Source of the DNA: Kaistia adipata DSM 17808
GTDB lineage: Bacteria > Pseudomonadota > Alphaproteobacteria > Rhizobiales > Kaistiaceae
Direction of reading: 5' to 3'
NCBI RefSeq assembly: GCF_000423225.1
Contig: NZ_KE383991.1
Span: 1,436,217-1,500,216 of the forward strand
Length of the DNA: 64,000 nt
Each line of letters opens with the position of its first letter. Within the stretch, counting starts at the first letter, position 1. The notes below the pieces were generated by a model. That model did no database searches, was not told where the DNA came from, and saw only the letters and a list, made by a program, of their open reading frames with translations. Positions 34,334-41,983 of this stretch are shown piece by piece. The translations under genes were made by a program, and so were the position numbers.

Positions 34334-35042
34334 GGGCTTGCCCCAGATAGATGGCCGCCACGCGCTCGTCGGCGACGATGTCGTCGATCGACCCTTGCGC
34401 GAAGACCTGGCCGAGATGCAGGACGGTGACCTTGTCGGCGACCTGACGGACGAAGGCCATGTCGTGCTCGACCGCGAGCACGGTCATGCCGTCGGCGTTG
34501 AGACGCCTGACCATCTCGCCGGTGGCGTATGTCTCGTCCGGCGACATGCCCGCCGTCGGCTCGTCGAGCAGCAGCAGTTTCGGCTTCAGGCTGATCGCCA
34601 TGCCGATCTCCAGCCACTGCTTCTGGCCATGGCTGAGATTGCCGGCGAGCTGCCGGGCTTCACCGGTCAGCTTCAGGAACTCGAGCAGCCGGTCGATCTC
34701 CTCGTGCAGCGACGCGGCGGGATAGTGGTGCTGCATCGCCGTCTCGAGGTTCTGCCGCACGCCGAGCGCCTTGAAGATGCCAGGCACCTGGAACTTGACG
34801 CTCATGCCGCGCCGGATGCGCTGGAACGACTTCAGCGCGGTGATGTCCTCGCCGGCGAACAGGATCTGGCCGCTGCTCGGACTATGCTCGCCGAGGATGA
34901 GGCGGAACAGCGTGCTCTTGCCGGCGCCATTCGGCCCGATCAGGCAATGCACCTCGCCGGCCTCGAGCGAGAGGTCGACATTGTTGGTGACGTGCAGGCC
35001 ACCGAAGCGCTTGTTCAGCGCGCGGGTCTGAAGGATTGCCAT
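34326..35042 (-). CDS. Amide/urea ABC transporter ATP-binding protein (UrtD/FmdE-like)
   Basis: 238 residues of the LivG/UrtD type. Walker A GPNGAGKS, signature LSHGQKQWLEIGMAI (the LSHGQKQWLEI variant is diagnostic of UrtD) and Walker B LLLLDEPTAGMSPDET. Its start shares one base with the permease stop (TGATG), suggesting coupled translation. Confidence 0.9.
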   Translation of the reverse strand: MAILQTRALNKRFGGLHVTNNVDLSLEAGEVHCLIGPNGAGKSTLFRLILGEHSPSSGQILFAGEDITALKSFQRIRRGMSVKFQVPGIFKALGVRQNLETAMQHHYPAASLHEEIDRLLEFLKLTGEARQLAGNLSHGQKQWLEIGMAISLKPKLLLLDEPTAGMSPDETYATGEMVRRLNADGMTVLAVEHDMAFVRQVADKVTVLHLGQVFAQGSIDDIVADERVAAIYLGQAHG

Positions 35043-36103
35043 CACGCGTCTCCCCGCTTGGACTTGCCGAGGCGGCCAAGGAAACCGGCCAGCGCCAGGA
35101 TGATGCCGCGCGGCGCCAGCAGCACCGTCAGCACGAGCAGGAAGCCCATGACGACGAGCGCATATTGCGCGCCATGGATCGTGAGGGCCTGGAAGGCGGC
35201 GAGCACCACCAGCGTGCCGATCAGCGTCGCGGTGAGATCGGAGCGGCCGCCGACGGCGACCCAGACGATCGGCAGCGCCGCTGCCGTCATGCCCATGCTG
35301 GAGGGCGTGATGTACTGGCCCCAGCTCGTGTAGAGGACGCCCGAGAGACCGGCGAGGACGGCGCCGATGACGAAGGCGCCGAGCTGGAACTTGCGGATGT
35401 CGTAGCCGAGCATCTCGGCCCGCTCCGGATTTTCGCGAATGGCGACGAGGACGTTGCCGAAGGCCGAGTTCACCAGGATGCGCAGGCCGAGATAGACCAG
35501 CACCAGCAGGCCCAGCACGACGTAGTAGAGCTGGACGTCGGGGTAGAGCACGATGTCGCCGCCCGGCCACGGGATCGTCAGCGGCGGCATGTTGCTCATG
35601 CCGTTGAAGCCGTTGAGGCGTGCCTTGCCGATCGCCCATTCCGGTCCGGCGGTCTGCGCCATGAAGCGTTCGAGTACCAGCGTCACCGACAGGGTGACGA
35701 TGCCGAGGAACACGCCCGAGATGCGGCCGAAGAACAGGAAGTAGCCGAGCAGCAACGCCGCGAGCGCGGCGATGACCAGCGCGATCACAACGGCGACGAG
35801 GGTAAAGCCGTAGGCGGCGCCGAAGTTCAGCGTCAGCACGCCGTAGCTGTAGCCGGCGATGCCGAAGAAGGCGGTCTGGCCGAAGCTGAGCGAGCCGCCA
35901 TAGCCCCAAATCAGGCTGAGGCCCAGGGCCATGAAGACCCAGGTGAAGAAGTAGACCGTGTTGCCGACGGTGTAGCCGTCGCTGAACATCGGGTAGGCGC
36001 AGGCGCCGGCCAGGACGATCAGGAAGCCGGTCCAGAAGACGGGCCCCCTGCCGATCGTCTGCGGGCCTTCCAGCCTGGCGAAGAAACGAGACAATGCGTT
36101 CAT
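35042..36103 (-). CDS. Amide/urea ABC transporter permease (UrtC-like)
   Basis: 353 residues of the LivM/UrtC branched-chain-type permease family with about ten hydrophobic segments. WGYGGSLSFGQTAFFGIAGYSYG and AIRENPERAEMLGYDIRKFQL are characteristic. It pairs with the UrtB-like permease 18 bases upstream. Confidence 0.9.
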   Translation of the reverse strand: MNALSRFFARLEGPQTIGRGPVFWTGFLIVLAGACAYPMFSDGYTVGNTVYFFTWVFMALGLSLIWGYGGSLSFGQTAFFGIAGYSYGVLTLNFGAAYGFTLVAVVIALVIAALAALLLGYFLFFGRISGVFLGIVTLSVTLVLERFMAQTAGPEWAIGKARLNGFNGMSNMPPLTIPWPGGDIVLYPDVQLYYVVLGLLVLVYLGLRILVNSAFGNVLVAIRENPERAEMLGYDIRKFQLGAFVIGAVLAGLSGVLYTSWGQYITPSSMGMTAAALPIVWVAVGGRSDLTATLIGTLVVLAAFQALTIHGAQYALVVMGFLLVLTVLLAPRGIILALAGFLGRLGKSKRGDA

Positions 36104-36121
36104 GCTGATGTTCCCTCCGGC

Positions 36122-36994
36122 TCAGGCGCGTTCGCGCAGCAGGAAGCCGGAAATGCCCTTGGGCAGCACCCGGATGACGACGATGACGGCGAGCAGCAGG
36201 CCGATCTGGCCGAAGAGCTGGCCCTGCCAGGAGGTCATGGCCGACTTGACGATGGCGAGGATGACGGCGGCGGGCGCCGTGCCGAGGAAGACGTCGGCGC
36301 CACCGACGACCACGGTCACGAAGGCCTCCATGATGAAGGTCGTGCCCATGGTCGGCACCAGCGTCATGGTCGGCGCATAGAGACCGCCGGTGAGGCCGGC
36401 GAGACCGGCGCCGAGCGCGAAGGTCCGGCTGTAGACCGAGCGCGTGTCGACGCCGAGCGCGGCGGCCATGTGCGGCACCTGGATGGTGGCGCGCGCCATG
36501 ACGCCGAAGCGCGTCCAGTTGAACAGGACATAGAGCCCCGCCAGCACCACGATCGCCATGACGAACAGGACGAGGCGATAGACGGAATAGGAGTATCCGC
36601 CGATCTGGAAGCTGCCGAGCGGCGTGCCGATGCCCGCCATTGTCGAGCCGAGCACGATCAGCGTGCCCTGGGTGGCGATCAGGCTGAGGCCCCAGGTGGC
36701 GACGATGGTGTCGAGCGGGCGCTCATAGAGGTGGCGCACGACCAGCCGCTCGACCAGCGCGCCGACCGCGGCGGCCACCAGCGCGCCGAGAAGGATCGCC
36801 AGGGGCAGCGGTAGCCCGGCATTGGCGCCGGAGACCGTCACATAGGCGCCGCACATGATGAACTCGCCATGGGCGAGATTGATCACGCCCATCATGCCGA
36901 AGATCACGGCGAGGCCGCAGGCGGACAGAACGAGAAAGGCGAAGGCGTCGCCAAATTGGTAGAGCGCCGCGAAGGCGACAGTGATGGCGTCCAT
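36122..36994 (-). CDS. Amide/urea ABC transporter permease (UrtB-like)
   Basis: 290 residues of the LivH/UrtB family, starting near MDAITVAFAALYQFGDAFAF. GMMGVINLAHGEFIMCGAYV is the family signature. The start at 36994 is chosen because the upstream extension to 37162 reads as non-coding. It lacks the long N-terminal periplasmic extension seen in some cyanobacterial and gammaproteobacterial UrtB proteins. Confidence 0.9.
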   Translation of the reverse strand: MDAITVAFAALYQFGDAFAFLVLSACGLAVIFGMMGVINLAHGEFIMCGAYVTVSGANAGLPLPLAILLGALVAAAVGALVERLVVRHLYERPLDTIVATWGLSLIATQGTLIVLGSTMAGIGTPLGSFQIGGYSYSVYRLVLFVMAIVVLAGLYVLFNWTRFGVMARATIQVPHMAAALGVDTRSVYSRTFALGAGLAGLTGGLYAPTMTLVPTMGTTFIMEAFVTVVVGGADVFLGTAPAAVILAIVKSAMTSWQGQLFGQIGLLLAVIVVIRVLPKGISGFLLRERA

Positions 36995-37191
36995 CGTCAA
37001 TGGGCCTTTGAGTTCGAAAGTTCGCTGCCGTGAAGGACCGCGCCGCTCCGGACAGCCGACATGGCACGACACGCCTAGCGGCGTCGGGCCATGCCGGGCA
37101 GTCCCGCGAAGTCGGGGTTCGGCTTCACGCCGAGGGCGGGCGTCCGGCGCCGGGCCGGGCACCCGCTCTCTTCAGTCGGAGCGCGTCGCGA

Positions 37192-38430
37192 TCAGGACTT
37201 CGACGGCGGATTCGAGGGCGTGTACTGCTCACTCGGATCGCTCTTGGTCAGGTCGCAGCCGGCCTCGCCCAGCCAGTAGGGCTTGATGTCCTGCCACACC
37301 TTCGGGAAGGTGATCGAGTGATCCGCGCCGACCTTCGCCAGGTAGATGGTGTGCGACATGTGCTGGCTCTTCGGATCGAGGCAGACCTTGCCCTCCGGCG
37401 CATCCATGCAGACGTCGCCCTTGGCGATCTCGGCGCGCAGGTCGTCGCGCTTGGTCGACTTCGCCCGCTCGACCATCTGCTTGTAGAGATAGACGGCGAG
37501 GTAGGAGTTCTCGGCCTCCTGGTTGACATAGGGCTCGTCCGGATAGGCGGCCTTGAACTTCTCGACGAACGCCTTGCTCGCCGGCGTATCGACTTCCTCG
37601 ATGTAGTTGGTGGTGACGTACATGTCCTTCAGGCTTGGCGGCTTGAAGCGCTTGTGCTCGTAGCCCTGGCCGACATTGACCGAAGAGGCCATCGGCAGGT
37701 TGAGGTTGGCGGCGGCGGCCTGTTCGTAATAGGAGGCCTGCGGCGTGCCGACGAGCAGCGTCACGACGAAGTCGGGCTTCGCCTTCTGGATGTTCTGGAT
37801 CGATTGCGAGAACTGCGAAACGCCGAGCGGGATGAACTCCTCGCCGACCATCTCGCCGCCATGCTCCTTGACGATGTTGCGCACCCACTCGGCCGAGATC
37901 TGGCCGAAATTGTAGTCGGCGGCGAGCGTGTAGACCTTCTTGCCGTAGGTCTCCATCATGTACGGGATCAGCGTCGAGAACTGCTGCTCGGGCACGGCGC
38001 CGGTAACGATCATGTTGGCGTCGCAGACGCCGCCTTCATACTGGTTGTTGTAGAAGGCGAGCCCGTCGAACTGGTTGACGATCGGCCGGTAGGCCTCGCG
38101 CGAGGCCGACGAGAAGCCGGCGAAGACGGCATCCACCTTGTCGCGCTGCAGGACGCGACGCATGAATTCCTGGTAGCGCGTGTTGTCCGACTGCGTGTCG
38201 TAGATCACGAGCTCCAGCGGCCGGCCGTCGATGCCGCCGGCCTTGTTGATCTCGTCGGCGGCGATCTGGATGGCGTGCACCTTGCCGAGCGTCGCGGCGG
38301 CGAAGTCGCCGGACTGGTCCTCCAGCACGCCGAGCTTGATCGGATCGGCGGCGAAGGCCGAGCCGGCGCCGAGCAATATCGTCCCCGTGAGGGCCGCGGC
38401 TCGCAGCCCCCCTACAAACTTCCCTGACAT
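37192..38430 (-). CDS. Amide/urea ABC transporter substrate-binding protein (UrtA/FmdD-like)
   Basis: 412 residues of the Peripla_BP_5/6 family. Signal peptide 1-28 (GSAFAADP), mature start IKLGVLEDQSGDFAAATLG. VFAGFSSASREAYRPIVNQ and YNNQYEGGVCDANMIVTGAVPEQ are typical of amide/urea binders. It lies 20 bases after the ANTAR gene, and 197 bases separate it from urtB. Homology to the AmiC-like sensor two genes upstream is evident in overall fold but not in the signal peptide. Confidence 0.88.
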   Translation of the reverse strand: MSGKFVGGLRAAALTGTILLGAGSAFAADPIKLGVLEDQSGDFAAATLGKVHAIQIAADEINKAGGIDGRPLELVIYDTQSDNTRYQEFMRRVLQRDKVDAVFAGFSSASREAYRPIVNQFDGLAFYNNQYEGGVCDANMIVTGAVPEQQFSTLIPYMMETYGKKVYTLAADYNFGQISAEWVRNIVKEHGGEMVGEEFIPLGVSQFSQSIQNIQKAKPDFVVTLLVGTPQASYYEQAAAANLNLPMASSVNVGQGYEHKRFKPPSLKDMYVTTNYIEEVDTPASKAFVEKFKAAYPDEPYVNQEAENSYLAVYLYKQMVERAKSTKRDDLRAEIAKGDVCMDAPEGKVCLDPKSQHMSHTIYLAKVGADHSITFPKVWQDIKPYWLGEAGCDLTKSDPSEQYTPSNPPSKS

Positions 38431-38450
38431 TTTAGCTTCTCCTCTGTGGT

Positions 38451-39110
38451 CTAGTCCCGGTTGGCGCGTCTTTCCGGCATGTCGCCTTGCGCCAGTCGTG
38501 TGGGCTCGTTGGCCCGCCTGCGGAGGTATTCCTCGCAGTAGTCTTCGAGGCTCATTCGCGATCGCATGCTCTCGCGCCTGAGCAGGTCGTAGGCCGCATC
38601 GTCGTCGATGCCGGCCTGGCTCATCAGGCGAACGATCGCCTTGATGACGAAGCGGCGGCCGTGACGGCGACGCTCCATGTCTTCGATCCGCGCGCGCAGA
38701 CCGCCGCGCAGCTGGAACTGGTTCACGCCCAGGAAGAGCGCCATGTAGACGGCGGCCCCATGCACGGGCTTGCGCAGAAACGACGTCGCGCCGAGATGGA
38801 TCAGGCTTTTCAGCCGGCTCGGCGCCTCGACGCCGACGAGACCGATCACCGGGACGGCCGGCAGGCGACCGCCCGGGCCGCTCTCCAGATCGAGGACACC
38901 CTCGAGGTCGCCGTCGACGAACAGGATGTCGCGCTCGGGATCGAGCTGCGCGAGATCGAGCTGCGCGCGCCCGTCGCGGATCTCGGGGAACTCCGAGACC
39001 ACACCGAGCTTGGCGAGCGTCGATTCCAGCGCCTCGACGGCGGCGCGGTTCGTCGTGACGACCAGCGCCCGGGCGCCCTTGAAGTTCTGAAGCAATCGCG
39101 AAACGGTCAT
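38451..39110 (-). CDS. ANTAR-domain transcription antiterminator (AmiR-like)
   Basis: 219 residues. An N-terminal receiver-like domain (about 12-125) and a C-terminal coiled coil plus three-helix ANTAR RNA-binding domain (about 140-205; FVIKAIVRLMSQAGIDDDAAYDLLRRESM). AmiR-type proteins bind paired hairpins in nascent RNA and prevent terminator formation; they are silenced by AmiC until an amide binds. It overlaps the AmiC-like gene by four bases, the same pairing as in the Pseudomonas amidase operon. A matching leader is found upstream of amiC. Confidence 0.88.
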   Translation of the reverse strand: MTVSRLLQNFKGARALVVTTNRAAVEALESTLAKLGVVSEFPEIRDGRAQLDLAQLDPERDILFVDGDLEGVLDLESGPGGRLPAVPVIGLVGVEAPSRLKSLIHLGATSFLRKPVHGAAVYMALFLGVNQFQLRGGLRARIEDMERRRHGRRFVIKAIVRLMSQAGIDDDAAYDLLRRESMRSRMSLEDYCEEYLRRRANEPTRLAQGDMPERRANRD

Positions 39111-40258
39111 TTCACCACCTTCAGCTCAGGCGTGCGCGCGAGCGCGTAGCGCGGCGACGATTGGACGAGATAGGGATCGGGCCGGGTTGGGGCGGCCTCC
39201 TCGACGATGACTTCGAAACGGGCATCCCGCGTCGACCGCCCGATGCGCGGCGTCAGCCAGGCATGCAGCGTCTGCGGATCGATCCAGACGTCGCCCTGCG
39301 GCGCGCTCAGACGCTGACGCGTCACCGCGGCCTTGACCGCGCGCACCTCCTCCGTCCCGGCGTCCGCGAGCGACTGGACCAGCAATCTGACCGCGTTGTA
39401 GGAGGCCTCGGCATCGGCCGACACGGCCGGCCCGTCGGGATAGGCAGCCTGGTAGCGCGCCGTGAAGGCGACATTGGCCGGCGTCGTCAAAGACGAGAAA
39501 TAGACGCTCGAGCTCAGATGGCCGTCGACCGCATCCGCGCCGATCTCCTCCAGTTCGGGCTCGGACAAGGAGCAGCTGGCGATCGGAATCTGGCGCGGCT
39601 GATCGATGCCGCGCGCCACGCAGGCGGCGCGGAACAGCCGGAAGAACGAATAGGCGCTAGTACCGATCAAGGTGTTGAAGACGAAATCCGGCCGCGCCTC
39701 GAGAATCTCGTCGACGACATGCTGCAGCTCGGTGTCGCCGACGGCGAAATAGCGCTCGGCCAGAACGCGACCGCGCCGGCCGGTCAGCGCTTCGCGGAGG
39801 ATCCGGTTGTTCTCCCAGGCCCAGATATAGTTGGAGCCGACGCAGAAGGCGCGCCGCCGCCCCTCGCCGAGCAGGTGATCGACCAGGAGGGCGACATGGT
39901 GATTGGGCGAGGCGCCGGTGTAGATGACGTTGGCCGAGCTTTCGAAACCCTCATAGTGCGAGGGATACCAGAGCAGCGCGTCGTGCTTCTCGAAACACGG
40001 GATCACCTCCTTGCGGCTCGACGAGGTGTAGCATCCGACGACATGGCGGATCCCCGAGGCGATCAGCTCCTGGCTCAGCTCCGCGTAGCGCGACAATTCC
40101 CCGTCCGGGTTGACCACGACGGGATCGACGCGAATGTCCGACTGCTCCGCCGCCTCGCCGAAGGCCAGCAGCGCGCCGTTCAGCATGGAGCGCGCGACGA
40201 CGCTGTACGACCCCGTCGTCGAGAACATCACGCCGATCCGATGGTGCTGTGCCGACAT
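39107..40258 (-). CDS. AmiC-like cytoplasmic amide sensor (negative regulator)
   Basis: 383 residues with the fold of a periplasmic binding protein (Peripla_BP_5) but no signal peptide: translation starts MSAQHHRIGVMFSTTGSYSV. LLWYPSHYEGFESSANVIYTGASPNHH and GSNYIWAWENNR match AmiC. It should bind the AmiR-like protein and release it when a short amide binds. The ATG at 40258 follows ggacgggga. Upstream in-frame codons run through the leader terminator and are not coding. Confidence 0.88.
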   Translation of the reverse strand: MSAQHHRIGVMFSTTGSYSVVARSMLNGALLAFGEAAEQSDIRVDPVVVNPDGELSRYAELSQELIASGIRHVVGCYTSSSRKEVIPCFEKHDALLWYPSHYEGFESSANVIYTGASPNHHVALLVDHLLGEGRRRAFCVGSNYIWAWENNRILREALTGRRGRVLAERYFAVGDTELQHVVDEILEARPDFVFNTLIGTSAYSFFRLFRAACVARGIDQPRQIPIASCSLSEPELEEIGADAVDGHLSSSVYFSSLTTPANVAFTARYQAAYPDGPAVSADAEASYNAVRLLVQSLADAGTEEVRAVKAAVTRQRLSAPQGDVWIDPQTLHAWLTPRIGRSTRDARFEVIVEEAAPTRPDPYLVQSSPRYALARTPELKVVK

Positions 40259-40272
40259 TCCCCGTCCCAAAA

Positions 40273-40305
40273 CAAAAAAGCCCGACGATCGAAAGATCGC
40301 GGGCT
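40273..40305 (-). terminator. Leader terminator directly upstream of amiC-like gene
   Basis: On the minus strand the 11-bp stem agcccgcgatc / gatcg(t)cgggct (one bulge) with loop tttc is followed by a run of six T. It ends 15 bases before the amiC start codon, so default transcription would stop before the operon. Position and strength fit a regulated attenuator. Confidence 0.85.
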
Positions 40306-40343
40306 TCGGTGCCACCAACCAAGCCCTCGCAGGACTACAAGGG
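40302..40343 (-). promoter_or_regulatory. Candidate ANTAR-target hairpins (antiterminator)
   Basis: Reading the minus strand, two adjacent hairpins precede the terminator. The first is cccttgt-[agtcct]-gcgaggg (40343-40324): 7 bp including two G-U pairs and a six-base loop beginning with A. The second is ggcttggt...accgaagcc (40325-40302), whose 3' arm contains the 5' arm of the terminator, so the two structures exclude each other. Paired hairpins with six-base loops ahead of a terminator are the known ANTAR substrate; the loop has A at position 1 but C, not the usual G, at position 4. Confidence 0.6.
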
Positions 40344-40404
40344 TCGTTGGGAATTTAATTCATATGGCGCAAAAATAGGCAGCTTTGCCCTGCGCTTGAT
40401 TTTT

Positions 40405-40432
40405 AGACTATCCCGGCCAGCCGCATTGTCAA
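40405..40432 (-). promoter_or_regulatory. Sigma-70-type promoter of the amide operon
   Basis: Minus strand: ttgaca (40432-40427), 16-base spacer, tagtct (40410-40405). The predicted start near 40398 gives a leader of about 140 nucleotides that contains the hairpins and terminator. Confidence 0.5.
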
Positions 40433-40660
40433 GCGGGATTCCACGCCGGCGATTCCTCCCGCGATGGCGGCCGCCAAGGAGGGGCGAGACCCGCCGGATG
40501 CCAGGCGGATCCAGCCGCCGCGTCCCCGGCGCCCGGCCCTGCGACCGCCGGACGCAGCAACAGGCTCAGGTTGCAGAGGCCGGACCGAAACGACTATTCT
40601 GCGCACACGACATGTACGAGCCGCCGGCTCGAAATCGGGGGCTGGCGGCTCGTGAAATCC

Positions 40661-40933
40661 ATGAAATCCCTGTGTTGCGCGCGAATCGCGCCCTTGGCGG
40701 CGATCGTGCTGGGTGGCTGCGCCGAGGCGCGCGCGCCCTCCATCCCCCTGTTCGGCGCCTACTTCCCGGCCTGGCTCGCCTGCACGACCGCCGGCATTCT
40801 CGGCGCCGTCCTGTTGCGCGCCATCTTCGTCCCGCTCGGCATCGATGATCGCCTGCCCCTGCGCCTGCTGGTCTATGTCAGCCTGGCAGCGGCCATCGCC
40901 TTCGCCACGTCCCTCACAATCTTCGGTCGCTGA
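40661..40933 (+). CDS. YtcA-like small membrane lipoprotein
   Basis: 90 residues. Signal peptide with lipobox (VLGGC, Cys at about residue 20), then PSIPLFGAYFPAWLACT and two hydrophobic helices, the pattern of the YtcA family. In E. coli, ytcA precedes mdtNOP; here it lies two bases upstream of an MdtN-like gene, giving the same order. The first ATG after an in-frame GTG at 40652 is used. Function is unknown beyond association with the efflux system. Confidence 0.75.
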   Translation: MKSLCCARIAPLAAIVLGGCAEARAPSIPLFGAYFPAWLACTTAGILGAVLLRAIFVPLGIDDRLPLRLLVYVSLAAAIAFATSLTIFGR

Positions 40934-40935
40934 AC

Positions 40936-41979
40936 ATGGAAAAGCCCGGCTGGCTCGGCAAATCGCTCGGCGGCATCCTTGCCATCGCCATCGTCGCCGG
41001 CGCCGTCGCGCTCGGCTGGAAATATCTGCGCACGAGCGAGGAGAACCCCGCCTCCGAAGACGCCGTGGTGCAGGCCAATCTCATCAACGTCTCCTCCACC
41101 GTGCCCGGCCGTATCATCGAGATCGCCATCAAGGACAATGCGCGGGTGAAGAAGGGCGATCTCCTGTTCAAGATCGACCCTGTCCCCTATGAGCTGGCCG
41201 TCGCCCAGGCCAAGGCGGATCTCGGCATCGCCGAGGCGGCGCTGTCGGCCCAGGAGCGCACGATCCGCGCCGAGACCTCGAACGCGGCGATCGCCGTCGA
41301 GCAGGCCGCGCGCGCGCAGGTCAATCTGGACCTCGCGACCCAGACGCTCGACCGCCTCACCGCGCTCCGCCCCAAGGGCTATGTCACGGCCCAGCAGGTC
41401 GACGATGCGACGACGGCCAAGCGCGACGCCACGATCAGCCTGAAACAGGCGATCGCGCAGCGGCAGGCGGCCGAGGCGCTGGTCAGCACGGCCGACGGCG
41501 CCGAGGCGCTGGTCGCGGCGCGCAAGGCGGCGCTCGCGCTCGCCGAGCGCAACCTCGCCGACACCGTGGTGCACGCGCCGCAGAATGGACTGATCGTCGG
41601 CCTCAACATCTCGACCGGCGAGTTCGTGATCACCGGCCAGTCGGTCTTCACCCTGATCGATACAGATGAATGGTTCGTCATGGCCGCCTTCCGAGAGACG
41701 GATCTGAAGCAGATCGAGGTCGGCGACTGCGCCACCGCCTATGTCATGGCCAACCAGTCGATCCCGATTAAGGGTCGCGTCGTCGGCATCGGCTGGGGCG
41801 TCAGCTCGGACGAGCTGCTGCCGATTCCGCGCAACCTGCCCTATGTGCCGAAGACGCTGAACTGGGTGCGCGTCTCGCAACGCTTCCCCGTACGCATCCT
41901 GCTCGACAATCCGCCGGAGAACCTGATGCGGGCTGGCGCCTCGGCGATCGCCGTGGTCCACAGCGCCGGCTCCTGCTGA
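40936..41979 (+). CDS. HlyD-family efflux periplasmic adaptor (MdtN-like)
   Basis: 347 residues. N-terminal membrane anchor about 10-30, a biotinyl-lipoyl-like segment (EDAVVQANLINVSSTVPGRI), a long Ala-rich coiled-coil hairpin (about 85-205) and a beta-barrel segment ending in GASAIAVV. It bridges the inner-membrane FUSC protein and the outer-membrane channel encoded next. Tightly packed operon (2-4 base gaps). Confidence 0.88.
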   Translation: MEKPGWLGKSLGGILAIAIVAGAVALGWKYLRTSEENPASEDAVVQANLINVSSTVPGRIIEIAIKDNARVKKGDLLFKIDPVPYELAVAQAKADLGIAEAALSAQERTIRAETSNAAIAVEQAARAQVNLDLATQTLDRLTALRPKGYVTAQQVDDATTAKRDATISLKQAIAQRQAAEALVSTADGAEALVAARKAALALAERNLADTVVHAPQNGLIVGLNISTGEFVITGQSVFTLIDTDEWFVMAAFRETDLKQIEVGDCATAYVMANQSIPIKGRVVGIGWGVSSDELLPIPRNLPYVPKTLNWVRVSQRFPVRILLDNPPENLMRAGASAIAVVHSAGSC

Positions 41980-41983
41980 TCCG

